Source of the DNA: an uncultured Pirellulaceae bacterium
GTDB lineage: Bacteria; Planctomycetota; Planctomycetia; Pirellulales; Pirellulaceae
Assembly (NCBI GenBank): GCA_937928555.1
Contig: CALFWR010000002.1
Span: 124,001 to 188,000 of the forward strand
Reading direction: 5' to 3'
Length of the DNA stretch: 64,000 bases
Below are positions 51,109 to 59,278 of this stretch, in pieces. The notes below the pieces were generated by a model. That model was not told where the DNA came from. It was given only the letters and a program-made list of their open reading frames with translations, and made no database searches. Made by a program: the position numbers and the translations under genes. Position 1 is the first letter of the stretch. Every line of letters begins with the position of its first letter.

Positions 51109-52863
51109 TCAGACGCCATTTCTTCTTCGAGACATTCCAATGCAGGCTGTCGCTAGGCAAATCAAGACAAGGGAACCGGGTTCGGGCACAGCTGACAAAT
51201 TGCGCAATGTTACTCCGTTTGCGGTGACGTCAAGTTCCAGATCAAGGCCCGTCCGGTTAACGAAGTTGTCAAACTGCCCATTGACTGTCGAGAATCCCGT
51301 GAAGATGTCAAAGCTTCGAAAATCGACTGTGCCCTGACCGTCGAAATCCAAAATAAGTGTTCCGTCAAGCTCCAGTGTTCCGCCATCGCCAATAATCTGC
51401 GAACCTTCGTTTTGCCCGCCTGTACCGTTGGCCAAAAATGAATTGGCGGATCCCGAATCATCGACGCCCAAGAGAAATAGTTCGACAGCACTGGCTGATT
51501 CCAGCGTCAAATCCCCAGAGAGAATCAAAGAAGCGGCCCCGCCTTCAATATCAAACAGATCAATGCGGCCGCCACTTTCGACGATAACGTCGCCGATAAT
51601 GGTGGGCGAACCGAAGAGCCTTCCGCCGTTACCGACTGTTAAAGCACCCGCAACCTCTGCGCTGTTGCGTATTCTTACCGCCCCGCCACCACCAAGGTCA
51701 ACTGTTGAGTTTCTGAACAGGAAAGCGTCACGGCCTACAGAAACGGATGAGTTGCGTCCGACATCCAGCAACGAATCTCCACCCTGGCTGTCAAAGCCGG
51801 ACAATCGCAGGTCACCTTGTGTGACAATCGAACCTCCCGTTTCAACAATGATCCTCGAATCTGCGGACGCGTCAGCAGCGACATCCAAGCTAGTAGCGGC
51901 GTTGAGCACCCCGAAATTTGAAACCCTGATCGACGAGTCAGCAAAAACTCTGGCCCCCAACAAGTTAGCGACCGACCCGTTTCCAGAAATCAACAGTTCG
52001 CCGGTTGAGTTCTGCGAATTCCCCAGCAGCACGTTGTTTCCTGTCCGCAACTGCCCCCCGTTGAGTACTTGAACGCGACTTGTTCCCGTGTTCTCAAAGT
52101 GGCTAATCCAGAATTGGGTGTTGGTGTTGTGCCAAAGTGATCCTTCACCGGTTATCGTAACGTTTGATCGCTGGCCCGGTGACGCAGAGAGGCCACCAAC
52201 GGTGAGCTGCTGCCCACTGGTAAGCTGAGCCCCGTTTCGAATCGTCACGTCGGCGTTGCCAAATCCTGCTCCCGAAAGGGAGTTCACGTTAACTCCATCC
52301 AAAATGACGCGGCCCCCCTCCGGTTGCTGGCTGGTTCCAGTGGTAAAGAATCGGGTCGTCAGGTGTGTGGCGTCGGGATTATCCGAAGCTACCAGCGTCA
52401 ACGACGAACTTCCAACTACGCTGAGTTGGTTATCGATGCGATAAGCTCCCCCCGAGCCATCGTCAACATTGAAGCTGTCGAAGTCCAGGATGAAATTTCC
52501 ATTCCGAACTTGCGCATTTTCTGACCGCGCGATGCCACCGGCCTGAACGGCATTGCCCCCTGACCCGCCTGAAGTGGTAAACCGAAAATCACCAAGATGG
52601 ATCCGGATTTGGCTGGTTGAAATGTTGGCTCCCATCGCTTCGCTGATATCAAAGATCGCATTGTCACCGGCCTGTGGCGTCGCTAACCCTCGCCAAATCG
52701 GACCAAAATAGGAAAATGACCCTTCCGGAGTAATCAATCCCTCGTTACCCGGACTGTTGGGCAGGCCGTTGAAGAAAATATCGCGCGAGTTTTGAGCAAT
52801 GCTCTGGTTAAAGTTCACTGAAAACAAAACTAAAAGCGAAATCGCCAATGTTAATTTGTTCAT
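51109..52863 (-). CDS. PEP-CTERM-anchored beta-repeat surface protein
   Basis: This 584-residue exported protein has an N-terminal signal peptide (LTLAISLLVLFSVNFNQSIA) and a C-terminal PEP-CTERM sorting signal: VPEPGS, a hydrophobic helix (LVLICLATACIGM) and a basic tail (SRRRNG). The body consists of beta-helix/autotransporter-like repeats with the pattern VTIRNGAQLTSGQQLTVGG, SGNGSVANLLGARVF and VGNGGRLFGSPTIIGDVIVE, typical of PEP-CTERM-associated repeat proteins. It is expected at the cell surface or in extracellular matrix after exosortase processing; no exosortase gene is seen in the window. The ATG at 52863 is chosen for the signal peptide; the frame above it to 53076 is spurious. Confidence 0.9.
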   Translation of the reverse strand: MNKLTLAISLLVLFSVNFNQSIAQNSRDIFFNGLPNSPGNEGLITPEGSFSYFGPIWRGLATPQAGDNAIFDISEAMGANISTSQIRIHLGDFRFTTSGGSGGNAVQAGGIARSENAQVRNGNFILDFDSFNVDDGSGGAYRIDNQLSVVGSSSLTLVASDNPDATHLTTRFFTTGTSQQPEGGRVILDGVNVNSLSGAGFGNADVTIRNGAQLTSGQQLTVGGLSASPGQRSNVTITGEGSLWHNTNTQFWISHFENTGTSRVQVLNGGQLRTGNNVLLGNSQNSTGELLISGNGSVANLLGARVFADSSIRVSNFGVLNAATSLDVAADASADSRIIVETGGSIVTQGDLRLSGFDSQGGDSLLDVGRNSSVSVGRDAFLFRNSTVDLGGGGAVRIRNSAEVAGALTVGNGGRLFGSPTIIGDVIVESGGRIDLFDIEGGAASLILSGDLTLESASAVELFLLGVDDSGSANSFLANGTGGQNEGSQIIGDGGTLELDGTLILDFDGQGTVDFRSFDIFTGFSTVNGQFDNFVNRTGLDLELDVTANGVTLRNLSAVPEPGSLVLICLATACIGMSRRRNGV

Positions 52864-53105
52864 GGTTCCAATTTGCGTAGCGGTAATGAAAAGCGAAGGG
52901 TGCGCCGGGTTTGACCTCCTGCTGATCACAAAAGCGTCGATGCGATTAGCTAATCTGAGCGAATGTCGCAACTTAAATGCGGCAATCGTCTGATTCCAAT
53001 GCAGATCGTTCCAAGTCCAGAACCCATCCTGTGAACTAAAACGACTTGTTTCAGATGGCCAAATTGCGCCAAACATTCCAGCAGTTTCGATTTTTTGATT
53101 TTTAA

Positions 53106-53292
53106 CCCGAATTATTCACGACGACGGGCGTTGATCCTACGTCTGGCCAACGGGAGCAAAGGAAAAGCTGAATTTCAACAAGAATTGCGAATCATCTGAC
53201 AGATGAAAACCATAGCGATCGTTTCATCGCATCAGAACCGTGGATCACTAACGGAACTGATTCTGACGCCCACGCCTCGTGAATAATCCGGG
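53106..53292 (-). repeat. Dispersed TIR element, family I, copy H (full length, inverted)
   Basis: Opposite orientation to the other full copies: it starts CCCGAATTATTCACGACGACGGGCG and ends CGTGAATAATCCGGG, with the core words in reverse complement (CGATCGTTTCATCGCATC). It separates the PEP-CTERM gene from the sigma-factor gene. The flanking bases are TTTAA on the left and TTTAA on the right. Confidence 0.9.
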
Positions 53293-53443
53293 TTTAATCG
53301 TCGCCGAACGCAAAAGAAACCGCCCCTTCGTTTGAATCCACTTCATTGGCGAATATTTGGCTGCCCCAATCCAGCCCACGGGTTGCGTGCTGATGCCGCC
53401 TTGCTCATTATCGTGCTGTTTTTTCTCAATCAAAGGATTCAAG

Positions 53444-54655
53444 TTGCAGCGTGTTCCAGAAACCAACGGCGGTCTGATCTCCAACGCAGGAGCAGCCGAA
53501 GCCCGACTTAACCAATCGGCGATTGAAGAGTTGGTGGAGCTTTACCGACCTTTCGTGCTTTCAGTGATTGCCAACCGTAGCATCGATGAGGATTCGATCC
53601 ACGATGTCAGTCAGGACTTCATTCGCAAAAAAATGATGTCCGGAATCATCTTTCGCACTTGGACCAGCAATCCCACCGGTCGATTTCGCAATTACTTGCG
53701 CAGAAGTGTTCATAACTTTTGCAACGATGTGTGGAATAAAGAAAAGAGATTGCCAACTTCGGTGGCATTCGATTCTGTCAACGAGCCGAGTGAAAATCCG
53801 TTGATGGATATGGACGAAGAAGCCGTTTGGGTCCGGACAATTTTTGCCCAATCCGTTTCCGAGATGAGATCCGAATGCGAAGTCAGGAGCCAACAGGAGA
53901 TTTGGCGTCTGTTCTATGACCACGTCCTTGCGCCACTGTTTCTCAATGCGGATCGCAAAGATCCGTCCGCTGCGCCGATCGATCAACGGATTCGAAACCG
54001 GCTTGTTTCAGCAGGTAGAAAGTTTCGCCGTATCTTCAGGCAGAAACTGATGATGGCCGGCGGTTTTGAGCAGGACATGGAAGCCACCGAACTGGGCATG
54101 TTGCTTCGCCGCACCTGTGCCGATTCAGAACTGGTTTCCTTTTTGGCCGGCCGGCAATTTTTCGATGACGAAGTGAGTCGGATTTTTCTGTCCTGTTCCG
54201 CCGCACCCAGCGAGGTACACTTGGCCGCATTCAAACATGTTGAATCCGAACACCAGAAAGACTGGCTGAATCTTCTGAATCAGGCCGTCGATGTCGAATC
54301 ACTGCAGCCAAAAACAAACCTCAAGGCAACTCTGGAAGCGGCCACTCCGGCAGAAACGACGATCAGCGATGTCCTCTTCGGCGATGACAATATCTCGCTG
54401 GAACTTGTCCACAAGCTGCGAAAGCAATCCCGTGACATGGCAACCAACACGTCCGAATCGACCAACGGTGCCTACTATGTTTTGTACACGCATTTGATTT
54501 GCCGGCTGTTGACGAAGTGGAACGTGCGAGCGACACGACTTAATTCCGTACAATTGCTGCACAACGTTGAACAATGTAAAAGACTTGACTGGCTCGACGA
54601 CGACAGCCAAGCTTTGCTTGAAAAAGCTGTCGAGATCCTTTCTGCGAAAGATTGA
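53444..54655 (+). CDS. ECF-type RNA polymerase sigma factor (planctomycete, kinase-linked)
   Basis: The 403-residue protein has a sigma region 2-like block near residues ~25-105 (VELYRPFVLSVIANRS ... DVSQDFIRKKMM ... FRNYLRRSVHNFCNDVW), which resembles planctomycete/verrucomicrobial ECF sigma factors. A clear region 4 helix-turn-helix is not obvious; the rest is helical and unassigned, so the protein may be a sigma factor with an unusual C-terminal regulatory extension. I use the TTG at 53444 because AAAGGA stands six bases before it; the frame upstream to the ATG at 53357 is Cys-rich, with no motif. The stop overlaps the kinase start region, so both are produced together. Confidence 0.7.
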   Translation: MQRVPETNGGLISNAGAAEARLNQSAIEELVELYRPFVLSVIANRSIDEDSIHDVSQDFIRKKMMSGIIFRTWTSNPTGRFRNYLRRSVHNFCNDVWNKEKRLPTSVAFDSVNEPSENPLMDMDEEAVWVRTIFAQSVSEMRSECEVRSQQEIWRLFYDHVLAPLFLNADRKDPSAAPIDQRIRNRLVSAGRKFRRIFRQKLMMAGGFEQDMEATELGMLLRRTCADSELVSFLAGRQFFDDEVSRIFLSCSAAPSEVHLAAFKHVESEHQKDWLNLLNQAVDVESLQPKTNLKATLEAATPAETTISDVLFGDDNISLELVHKLRKQSRDMATNTSESTNGAYYVLYTHLICRLLTKWNVRATRLNSVQLLHNVEQCKRLDWLDDDSQALLEKAVEILSAKD

Positions 54656-54657
54656 AC

Positions 54658-57336
54658 ATGACGCCCGAACATTTGCGAGACGATAACGCTGGCGCAACGC
54701 TTGAGTCGCTAAAGTTCTTCGTAAGCCAATCGACGTTCAACGATTTTCCCGGGCTGCTCACAAAAGAGCCTGATCTACCGATGAGTCTGGGAAAGTTCGA
54801 ACTGTTGAAGCACCTCGGCAGCGGTGGAATGGGTTCCGTGTTTCTCGCCCGGCAATCCGATGTGGAACGACTGGTGGCGTTGAAAGTCGTACGCGATTAC
54901 TCGGCTGATGTTGGCCCCAATGCTGCCCAGGCGATCGCGCAACTTCGCAAAGAAGCCGAATTTGCGTCCGAAATCCAACACCCCAACATTGTTACCGTCT
55001 ACGAATTTTTGGTCATCGAAGGCGTTGCCTGTATCTCGATGCAGTACGTCGATGGCTCGACTGCTCGAGACTTATCCACCCACAACCAACTTACGATTGA
55101 AAAATCAGTCCAATGCACAACTGCGATTGGTCAGGCTCTGTCAAAACTACACACCAAAGGTGTCGTTCATCGCGATGTAAAGCCGGGCAACATTCTGTGT
55201 TCACGCGACGGAGAATTCCTTTTGAGCGATTTTGGAATCGCCTTCGGGCCGAACCCACTGGTGCCCAGTGAAGCTGATTCTGTTGTTGGCACAGTGCTCT
55301 ACGCGTCCCCTGAACAGCTCAACAGTTCGAACGATGTTGATGTTCGTTCGGACGTCTATTCTTTGGGAGCAACGCTGTATCACTTGCTTACGGGTCGAGC
55401 TCCATTCCGGGCCTCTTCAATGTCGGAAGCTGTCGACAGGGTGAGTTCCGAAACGCCGATCACGGTTTCTGAACTCAACACGTCAGTCGACAAAGATCTG
55501 GAGGCGATCGTGATGTGCAGCATGGAAAAATCGCCGTTGGATCGCTACCAAACGGTAGATGCGATGCTGAATGATTTGTCTGCCTGGAGCTCCGGCAAGC
55601 CTACCCTCGCTCGCCCGATTGGTGCGTTTTCAAGGGTTCTTCGTTGGTGTAAGCGAGAACCGGTCCTCAGTGTTATGGCGGGTCTTTGCATTGCACTGCT
55701 TTCTGTTTCGACTTTTGTGTTGACCGTAAGCTACTTCGCTCAAGCGTCAGCCACCAAACAAATCGAAGCCGCCTACGAGACGCAACAACAAAGCCTAGAA
55801 ACGTCCAACGAACTCCTTTTGAACATGCTCAGCGTTTATCGGTCCAGCGTCAGTGACCTCGCAAAGAACGACGGCTATCGATTGAAAGCCGCCACAGCGT
55901 TCACCCAATGGCTCGAAGAGCTTGAGTCGCGAAACCTTGTTTCAAGCCAGAAGTTAACTGACGCCCGCGTACGATTTTCTCTGGGTGGAGTGTTCGATGA
56001 AATCGGCGATCCGGTCACAGCCAGAGAGTTGTTTTCGCAAGCCGAAACGTCGTTTGCTTCAGCGGTCGCCGAAGAACCGAAATGGAATTTCTGGCTTGGG
56101 CAAATTAAGGCCTGGCATGCCAAAAACAGCATGGCGTCCGGCAATCCAACTGCTGCGATCGCACAGTTTGACAAAGCCATCGAACTGATCGATTCATCGG
56201 GCATCAGGGACGCCTCATTGCCTCGCGCCAAAATCCTGTCGCTCAAATCGTTAGCCTTGCAGAAGATCGGCAAGTCAGAAGAAGCCAACGTGATTGCGGC
56301 TTCGCTGGTGGTCGAGGATTTTGACTGGGATAAAGCCTCTGCCACCGAGTTGGCAAACCTTGGGCACAACAAGCAGCGTTTCTTGAACAATCAGCTGATG
56401 CGTGGTGAGCTCGAAAATCCGCTGGCGGCTTACGAAGCGCAAAACAAGTTTTGGGAAAAAGCGCGGTCGCTTCATCCCGATTCATACTTGATCCGATATC
56501 AGCATAACGCAGGGCTCGTTTCGATGAGTGTATATCTCAGAGAAACGGATCCCGCACGGTCTCTTTTGGCCAGGCGAGAATGTTATCGAGGTTTCAAAGA
56601 TTTACTGGAAGACAACCCGGGCCGTCGGTCGGTGGCGACGGCATTGTTTTCGGCCGCCTCAAACCTCGTTTCAGGCGAATTAGAACTACCGGGAGGCAAA
56701 CTCGAAAACGCAGCAAAAGTCATCGAAGAAACCCAACAAGTCGCTGCAAGGCTTGAACCTGTGATCGGTACAACTGTGCTGTTTCGATCCAACTACTCAC
56801 AATTCCTTGGTAACGCCGCGATCTTCTTTTCGGAAAAAGACAACGCAGCAGAGGCATTGGAAATGCTGGTTCTTGCCGAATCAAATTTGAATTCCATTTT
56901 GGAAGAAAACCCGGAGAACAGTCGGGTCAGGCGTCGACTGATCCACAAGCTGACCAATCAGTCAAGGTTGCTATCGAATGATGCCGGGATTGCTGACTAC
57001 GAGAAAGCGGTCGACATCGCCCTGAGGGCAGCCACAGAATCCGGGAAACTCAAAAGTAGTTACCACGACAGACAGAAGTTGGTTGTGGCCGATCTGCTGG
57101 CGGACCTAGCGGATCTGCAATTCAATGCCAACGCGATTGATGATTTCCAAATGATCTATCATCGTGCTAACGAAGTCGTGGGCAATATTCACACCGAATT
57201 CCTTGAGCAACAATTCGACAAGCTGCTCGAATTTAAAAAATACGATGCCATTGCGGAAGTGATCCAAAATTGGCCAAACGAGGAGCCCGCAGTCATGGAA
57301 TTCTTCAAACGGTGGAACGAAAAGCTTCCTGAGTGA
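54658..57336 (+). CDS. Transmembrane Ser/Thr protein kinase with TPR-like sensor domain
   Basis: The 892-residue Hanks-type kinase has a complete catalytic domain at ~45-320: glycine loop GSGGMGSV (~54-61), Lys76 in VALKVV, HRDVKPGN with Asp173, DFG at 191-193 and GTVLYASPEQ. One transmembrane helix (~337-360) separates it from a ~530-residue C-terminal part rich in helical TPR-like pairs (LFSQAETSFASAVAEEP, AIAQFDKAIELID). The topology is that of a sensor kinase whose extracytoplasmic part detects a signal. It follows the sigma factor directly (TTG 54652 could also start it) and probably phosphorylates or controls that sigma factor. Confidence 0.93.
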   Translation: MTPEHLRDDNAGATLESLKFFVSQSTFNDFPGLLTKEPDLPMSLGKFELLKHLGSGGMGSVFLARQSDVERLVALKVVRDYSADVGPNAAQAIAQLRKEAEFASEIQHPNIVTVYEFLVIEGVACISMQYVDGSTARDLSTHNQLTIEKSVQCTTAIGQALSKLHTKGVVHRDVKPGNILCSRDGEFLLSDFGIAFGPNPLVPSEADSVVGTVLYASPEQLNSSNDVDVRSDVYSLGATLYHLLTGRAPFRASSMSEAVDRVSSETPITVSELNTSVDKDLEAIVMCSMEKSPLDRYQTVDAMLNDLSAWSSGKPTLARPIGAFSRVLRWCKREPVLSVMAGLCIALLSVSTFVLTVSYFAQASATKQIEAAYETQQQSLETSNELLLNMLSVYRSSVSDLAKNDGYRLKAATAFTQWLEELESRNLVSSQKLTDARVRFSLGGVFDEIGDPVTARELFSQAETSFASAVAEEPKWNFWLGQIKAWHAKNSMASGNPTAAIAQFDKAIELIDSSGIRDASLPRAKILSLKSLALQKIGKSEEANVIAASLVVEDFDWDKASATELANLGHNKQRFLNNQLMRGELENPLAAYEAQNKFWEKARSLHPDSYLIRYQHNAGLVSMSVYLRETDPARSLLARRECYRGFKDLLEDNPGRRSVATALFSAASNLVSGELELPGGKLENAAKVIEETQQVAARLEPVIGTTVLFRSNYSQFLGNAAIFFSEKDNAAEALEMLVLAESNLNSILEENPENSRVRRRLIHKLTNQSRLLSNDAGIADYEKAVDIALRAATESGKLKSSYHDRQKLVVADLLADLADLQFNANAIDDFQMIYHRANEVVGNIHTEFLEQQFDKLLEFKKYDAIAEVIQNWPNEEPAVMEFFKRWNEKLPE

Positions 57337-57342
57337 CGTCAA

Positions 57343-57529
57343 CCCGGATTATTCACGAGGCGTGGGCGTGATTTTCAGTTCAGCCAATGAACGTCGTCTC
57401 AGTCCGGGTAAAATCGCTTTGGTCCACATCATCGGCGAGGTGAACCGGAATTTCCGAAGCGAACTCGGTGTCACGTTGGCTTTTGTATGGTTCAACCCGA
57501 TCAACGCCCGTCGTCGTGAATAATTCGGG
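57343..57529 (+). repeat. Dispersed TIR element, family I, alternative core (copy I)
   Basis: Ends are CCCGGATTATTCACGA and TCGTCGTGAATAATTCGGG, and the total length of ~187 bases equals the full copies, but the middle (GATTTTCAGTTCAGCCAATG ... GGTGAACCGGAATTTCCG) is different. The first core part is shared with copy B at 9063. Confidence 0.85.
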
Positions 57530-57654
57530 GTCAAAAGGCGCGTTCTTGCCGAAGATTCCGGCCAACCGAGCTGCATCGCCACAAGCTTTGCCGCATCGCA
57601 GCAGCATACCCACGCACCCAACAACTCACTTTGCGCGGCCAAAGTAGCCCGGGT

Positions 57655-57712
57655 CAAGGGCGACCGAATTGCCTCGACAGTGCCAAAGAAAAATCAGGAA
57701 CGAAGTTTTCGC
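57655..57712 (+). repeat. Degenerate repeat, family II, copy 4
   Basis: TCAAGGGCGACCGAATTGCC and GGAACGAAGTTTTCG match 51030-51089 almost base for base at both ends. It lies between two family I elements. The remaining ~200 bases to 57912 show no gene. Confidence 0.5.
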
Positions 57713-57912
57713 CTGGTCGTGCTCTCACAACGCCTGCCGCTCCGGCAACTCTGCTTGAATCTGTTCCTGTTTTTTGCCCAGGACCGCAGAAGAAACTTCT
57801 GCCGAAAGCGATTTTGGAAATCCGGACTTGTCGTCAAAAATCTTCCATGTCACTGGGATTCACGGCAAAATGAAGCGTAACCCCTACAGGCAAGTTGGCT
57901 TCAGTTCATTAA

Positions 57913-58099
57913 CCCGGATTATTCACGAGGCGTGGGCGTCAGAATCAGTTGAGACAGTGATCCGCGGCTCTGATGCGATGAAACGATCGCTGTGGTTTTC
58001 ATCTACCGAATGATTTACATTTCTTGTTGAAATTCAGTTTTTCCATCGCTGCTGTTGGCCAGACGTAGAATCAACGCCCGTCGTCGTGAATAATTCGGG
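57913..58099 (+). repeat. Dispersed TIR element, family I, copy J (full length)
   Basis: Perfect left end CCCGGATTATTCACGA, slightly altered right end TCGTGAATAATTCGGG, standard core. The element is flanked on both sides by TTAA (CATTAA on the left, TTAATG on the right), which could be a target-site duplication. Confidence 0.92.
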
Positions 58100-58149
58100 T
58101 TAATGTTTTACGGAAAGTTGGCGAGCAAGGATTTTCGGCGAAGCAAAAG

Positions 58150-58641
58150 ATGAAAAAAAGATACAGCCTCAAACAATGGCTTTGTTTTGTTTTCCTGATC
58201 GCAATCGGAGCATGGGTGTTGGGATTGGGAACAACCCGCAAGCAATGGACAGTTCCGGAAATTTACGGCGTGGTACTCGACATGTCGGATGGCGATCCAA
58301 TTTCAAACGTAAGAGTAGAACTGGAAGGCATGGAACAGTCGGTTGCCATAACCGACGACAATGGCAAATTTCATTTCGCCGCAAAAAGCGAGAGGTATTT
58401 TTTCCAGTTAACGGGGGGCGAGCTTTTCGTTACCACACTGAAAGCGTCAAAGAGAAATTATGTTTCAACGACTCACGCCTGTGGTTTTGGTTATGGTAAA
58501 TCAAACAGATCAAGCCCTCCTGAGTTTATTTTGACATTTAGGTTAAGTCAAAAGACCGAAGGTCAAGTTACTGAACGGGTTAACCGAGCGACTACTTTGC
58601 TAAAGCAGCAACAAAGATCAAGTACAAGTGCTTTTCAGTGA
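58150..58641 (+). CDS. Membrane-anchored carboxypeptidase-regulatory-like protein
   Basis: The 163-residue protein has one N-terminal transmembrane anchor (LCFVFLIAIGAWVLGLG, ~11-27) and a periplasmic carboxypeptidase-regulatory-like/transthyretin-fold domain (GVVLDMSDGDPISNVRVELEG ... AITDDNGKFHF), used for protein or sugar binding in larger exported systems. The word GKFHF is the typical turn of that domain. It lies 50 bases after repeat copy J and stands alone on the plus strand, so its partner cannot be told. Confidence 0.8.
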   Translation: MKKRYSLKQWLCFVFLIAIGAWVLGLGTTRKQWTVPEIYGVVLDMSDGDPISNVRVELEGMEQSVAITDDNGKFHFAAKSERYFFQLTGGELFVTTLKASKRNYVSTTHACGFGYGKSNRSSPPEFILTFRLSQKTEGQVTERVNRATTLLKQQQRSSTSAFQ

Positions 58642-58752
58642 CTTGCTGAGTCCAAGCCTGCCCCGCAAAGGGTGACTGCGAAGAGGACGGAGAATTGAAA
58701 AGGAATCGCGAAAAGCAATCCCAATGAAGTCTGCGACATCCTGGCGGACGGC

Positions 58753-59208
58753 CTATTGCTTGGTCTTCTCGATGATCTTGATCTCGTGGCTTGATACGTC
58801 GTAGGCGTACCGACGGTTGGTGCGCAGCATCGGAAGCTTGAGACCGTTCTGTTTCACGATCTTGTCCATGAACTCCTTGTGGCTCTTGGGGTAGCGATCG
58901 TGGGTGGCGCGAAACAGTTCCAGAGCTCTGGTCACACCCATGCCGGCAATTTTTTCGGTGGCCGGGCCGTAAGCACCCAAAGCACCGGTGATCAGGTTCA
59001 CGTCGCCTTTCTCGTTGACCATCTCGGTATGGATGGCCGGATCAAACTCGATGATGTCCTGGGTTTTTTTGCCAAAGATTCCCGTGCCATCATCGGCCTG
59101 GGCGTTGGCGTCTTTGTCATCCTTGTTCGCTGTTTTGGGTGGCGAACAGCCATGGGTGGCAATCAGTACAATCAATGAAACGGCAAACAGAACATGCAGT
59201 CGCGACAT
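58753..59208 (-). CDS. Small predicted lipoprotein
   Basis: The 151-residue protein starts with a lipoprotein signal (RLHVLFAVSLIVLIATHGC, Cys20 as lipidation site), followed by a charged linker (KDDKDANAQADDG) and a small alpha/beta domain (ALELFRATHDRYPKSHKEFMD). The frame upstream to 59304 has no signal and is rejected. It follows the LptA-like protein by 70 bases on the same strand, so it belongs to the kdsC unit by position. Function is unknown. Confidence 0.8.
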   Translation of the reverse strand: MSRLHVLFAVSLIVLIATHGCSPPKTANKDDKDANAQADDGTGIFGKKTQDIIEFDPAIHTEMVNEKGDVNLITGALGAYGPATEKIAGMGVTRALELFRATHDRYPKSHKEFMDKIVKQNGLKLPMLRTNRRYAYDVSSHEIKIIEKTKQ

Positions 59209-59278
59209 CGCAGGTCTCCAACTCGCTGGAAAAGCATCAGGAAAAAACAGACAGGCTAATTCAGATCCGGGCCAAAGC

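Noticed and set aside
51428-52072. 214-codon plus-strand frame inside the PEP-CTERM gene
   Set aside because: Shadow frame; the opposite strand has signal peptide, repeats and PEP-CTERM end.
517-58099. Family I repeats as a CRISPR array or attachment sites
   Set aside because: Copies are dispersed kilobases apart with inverted ends and related cores; there are no short regular spacers and no cas or integrase genes.
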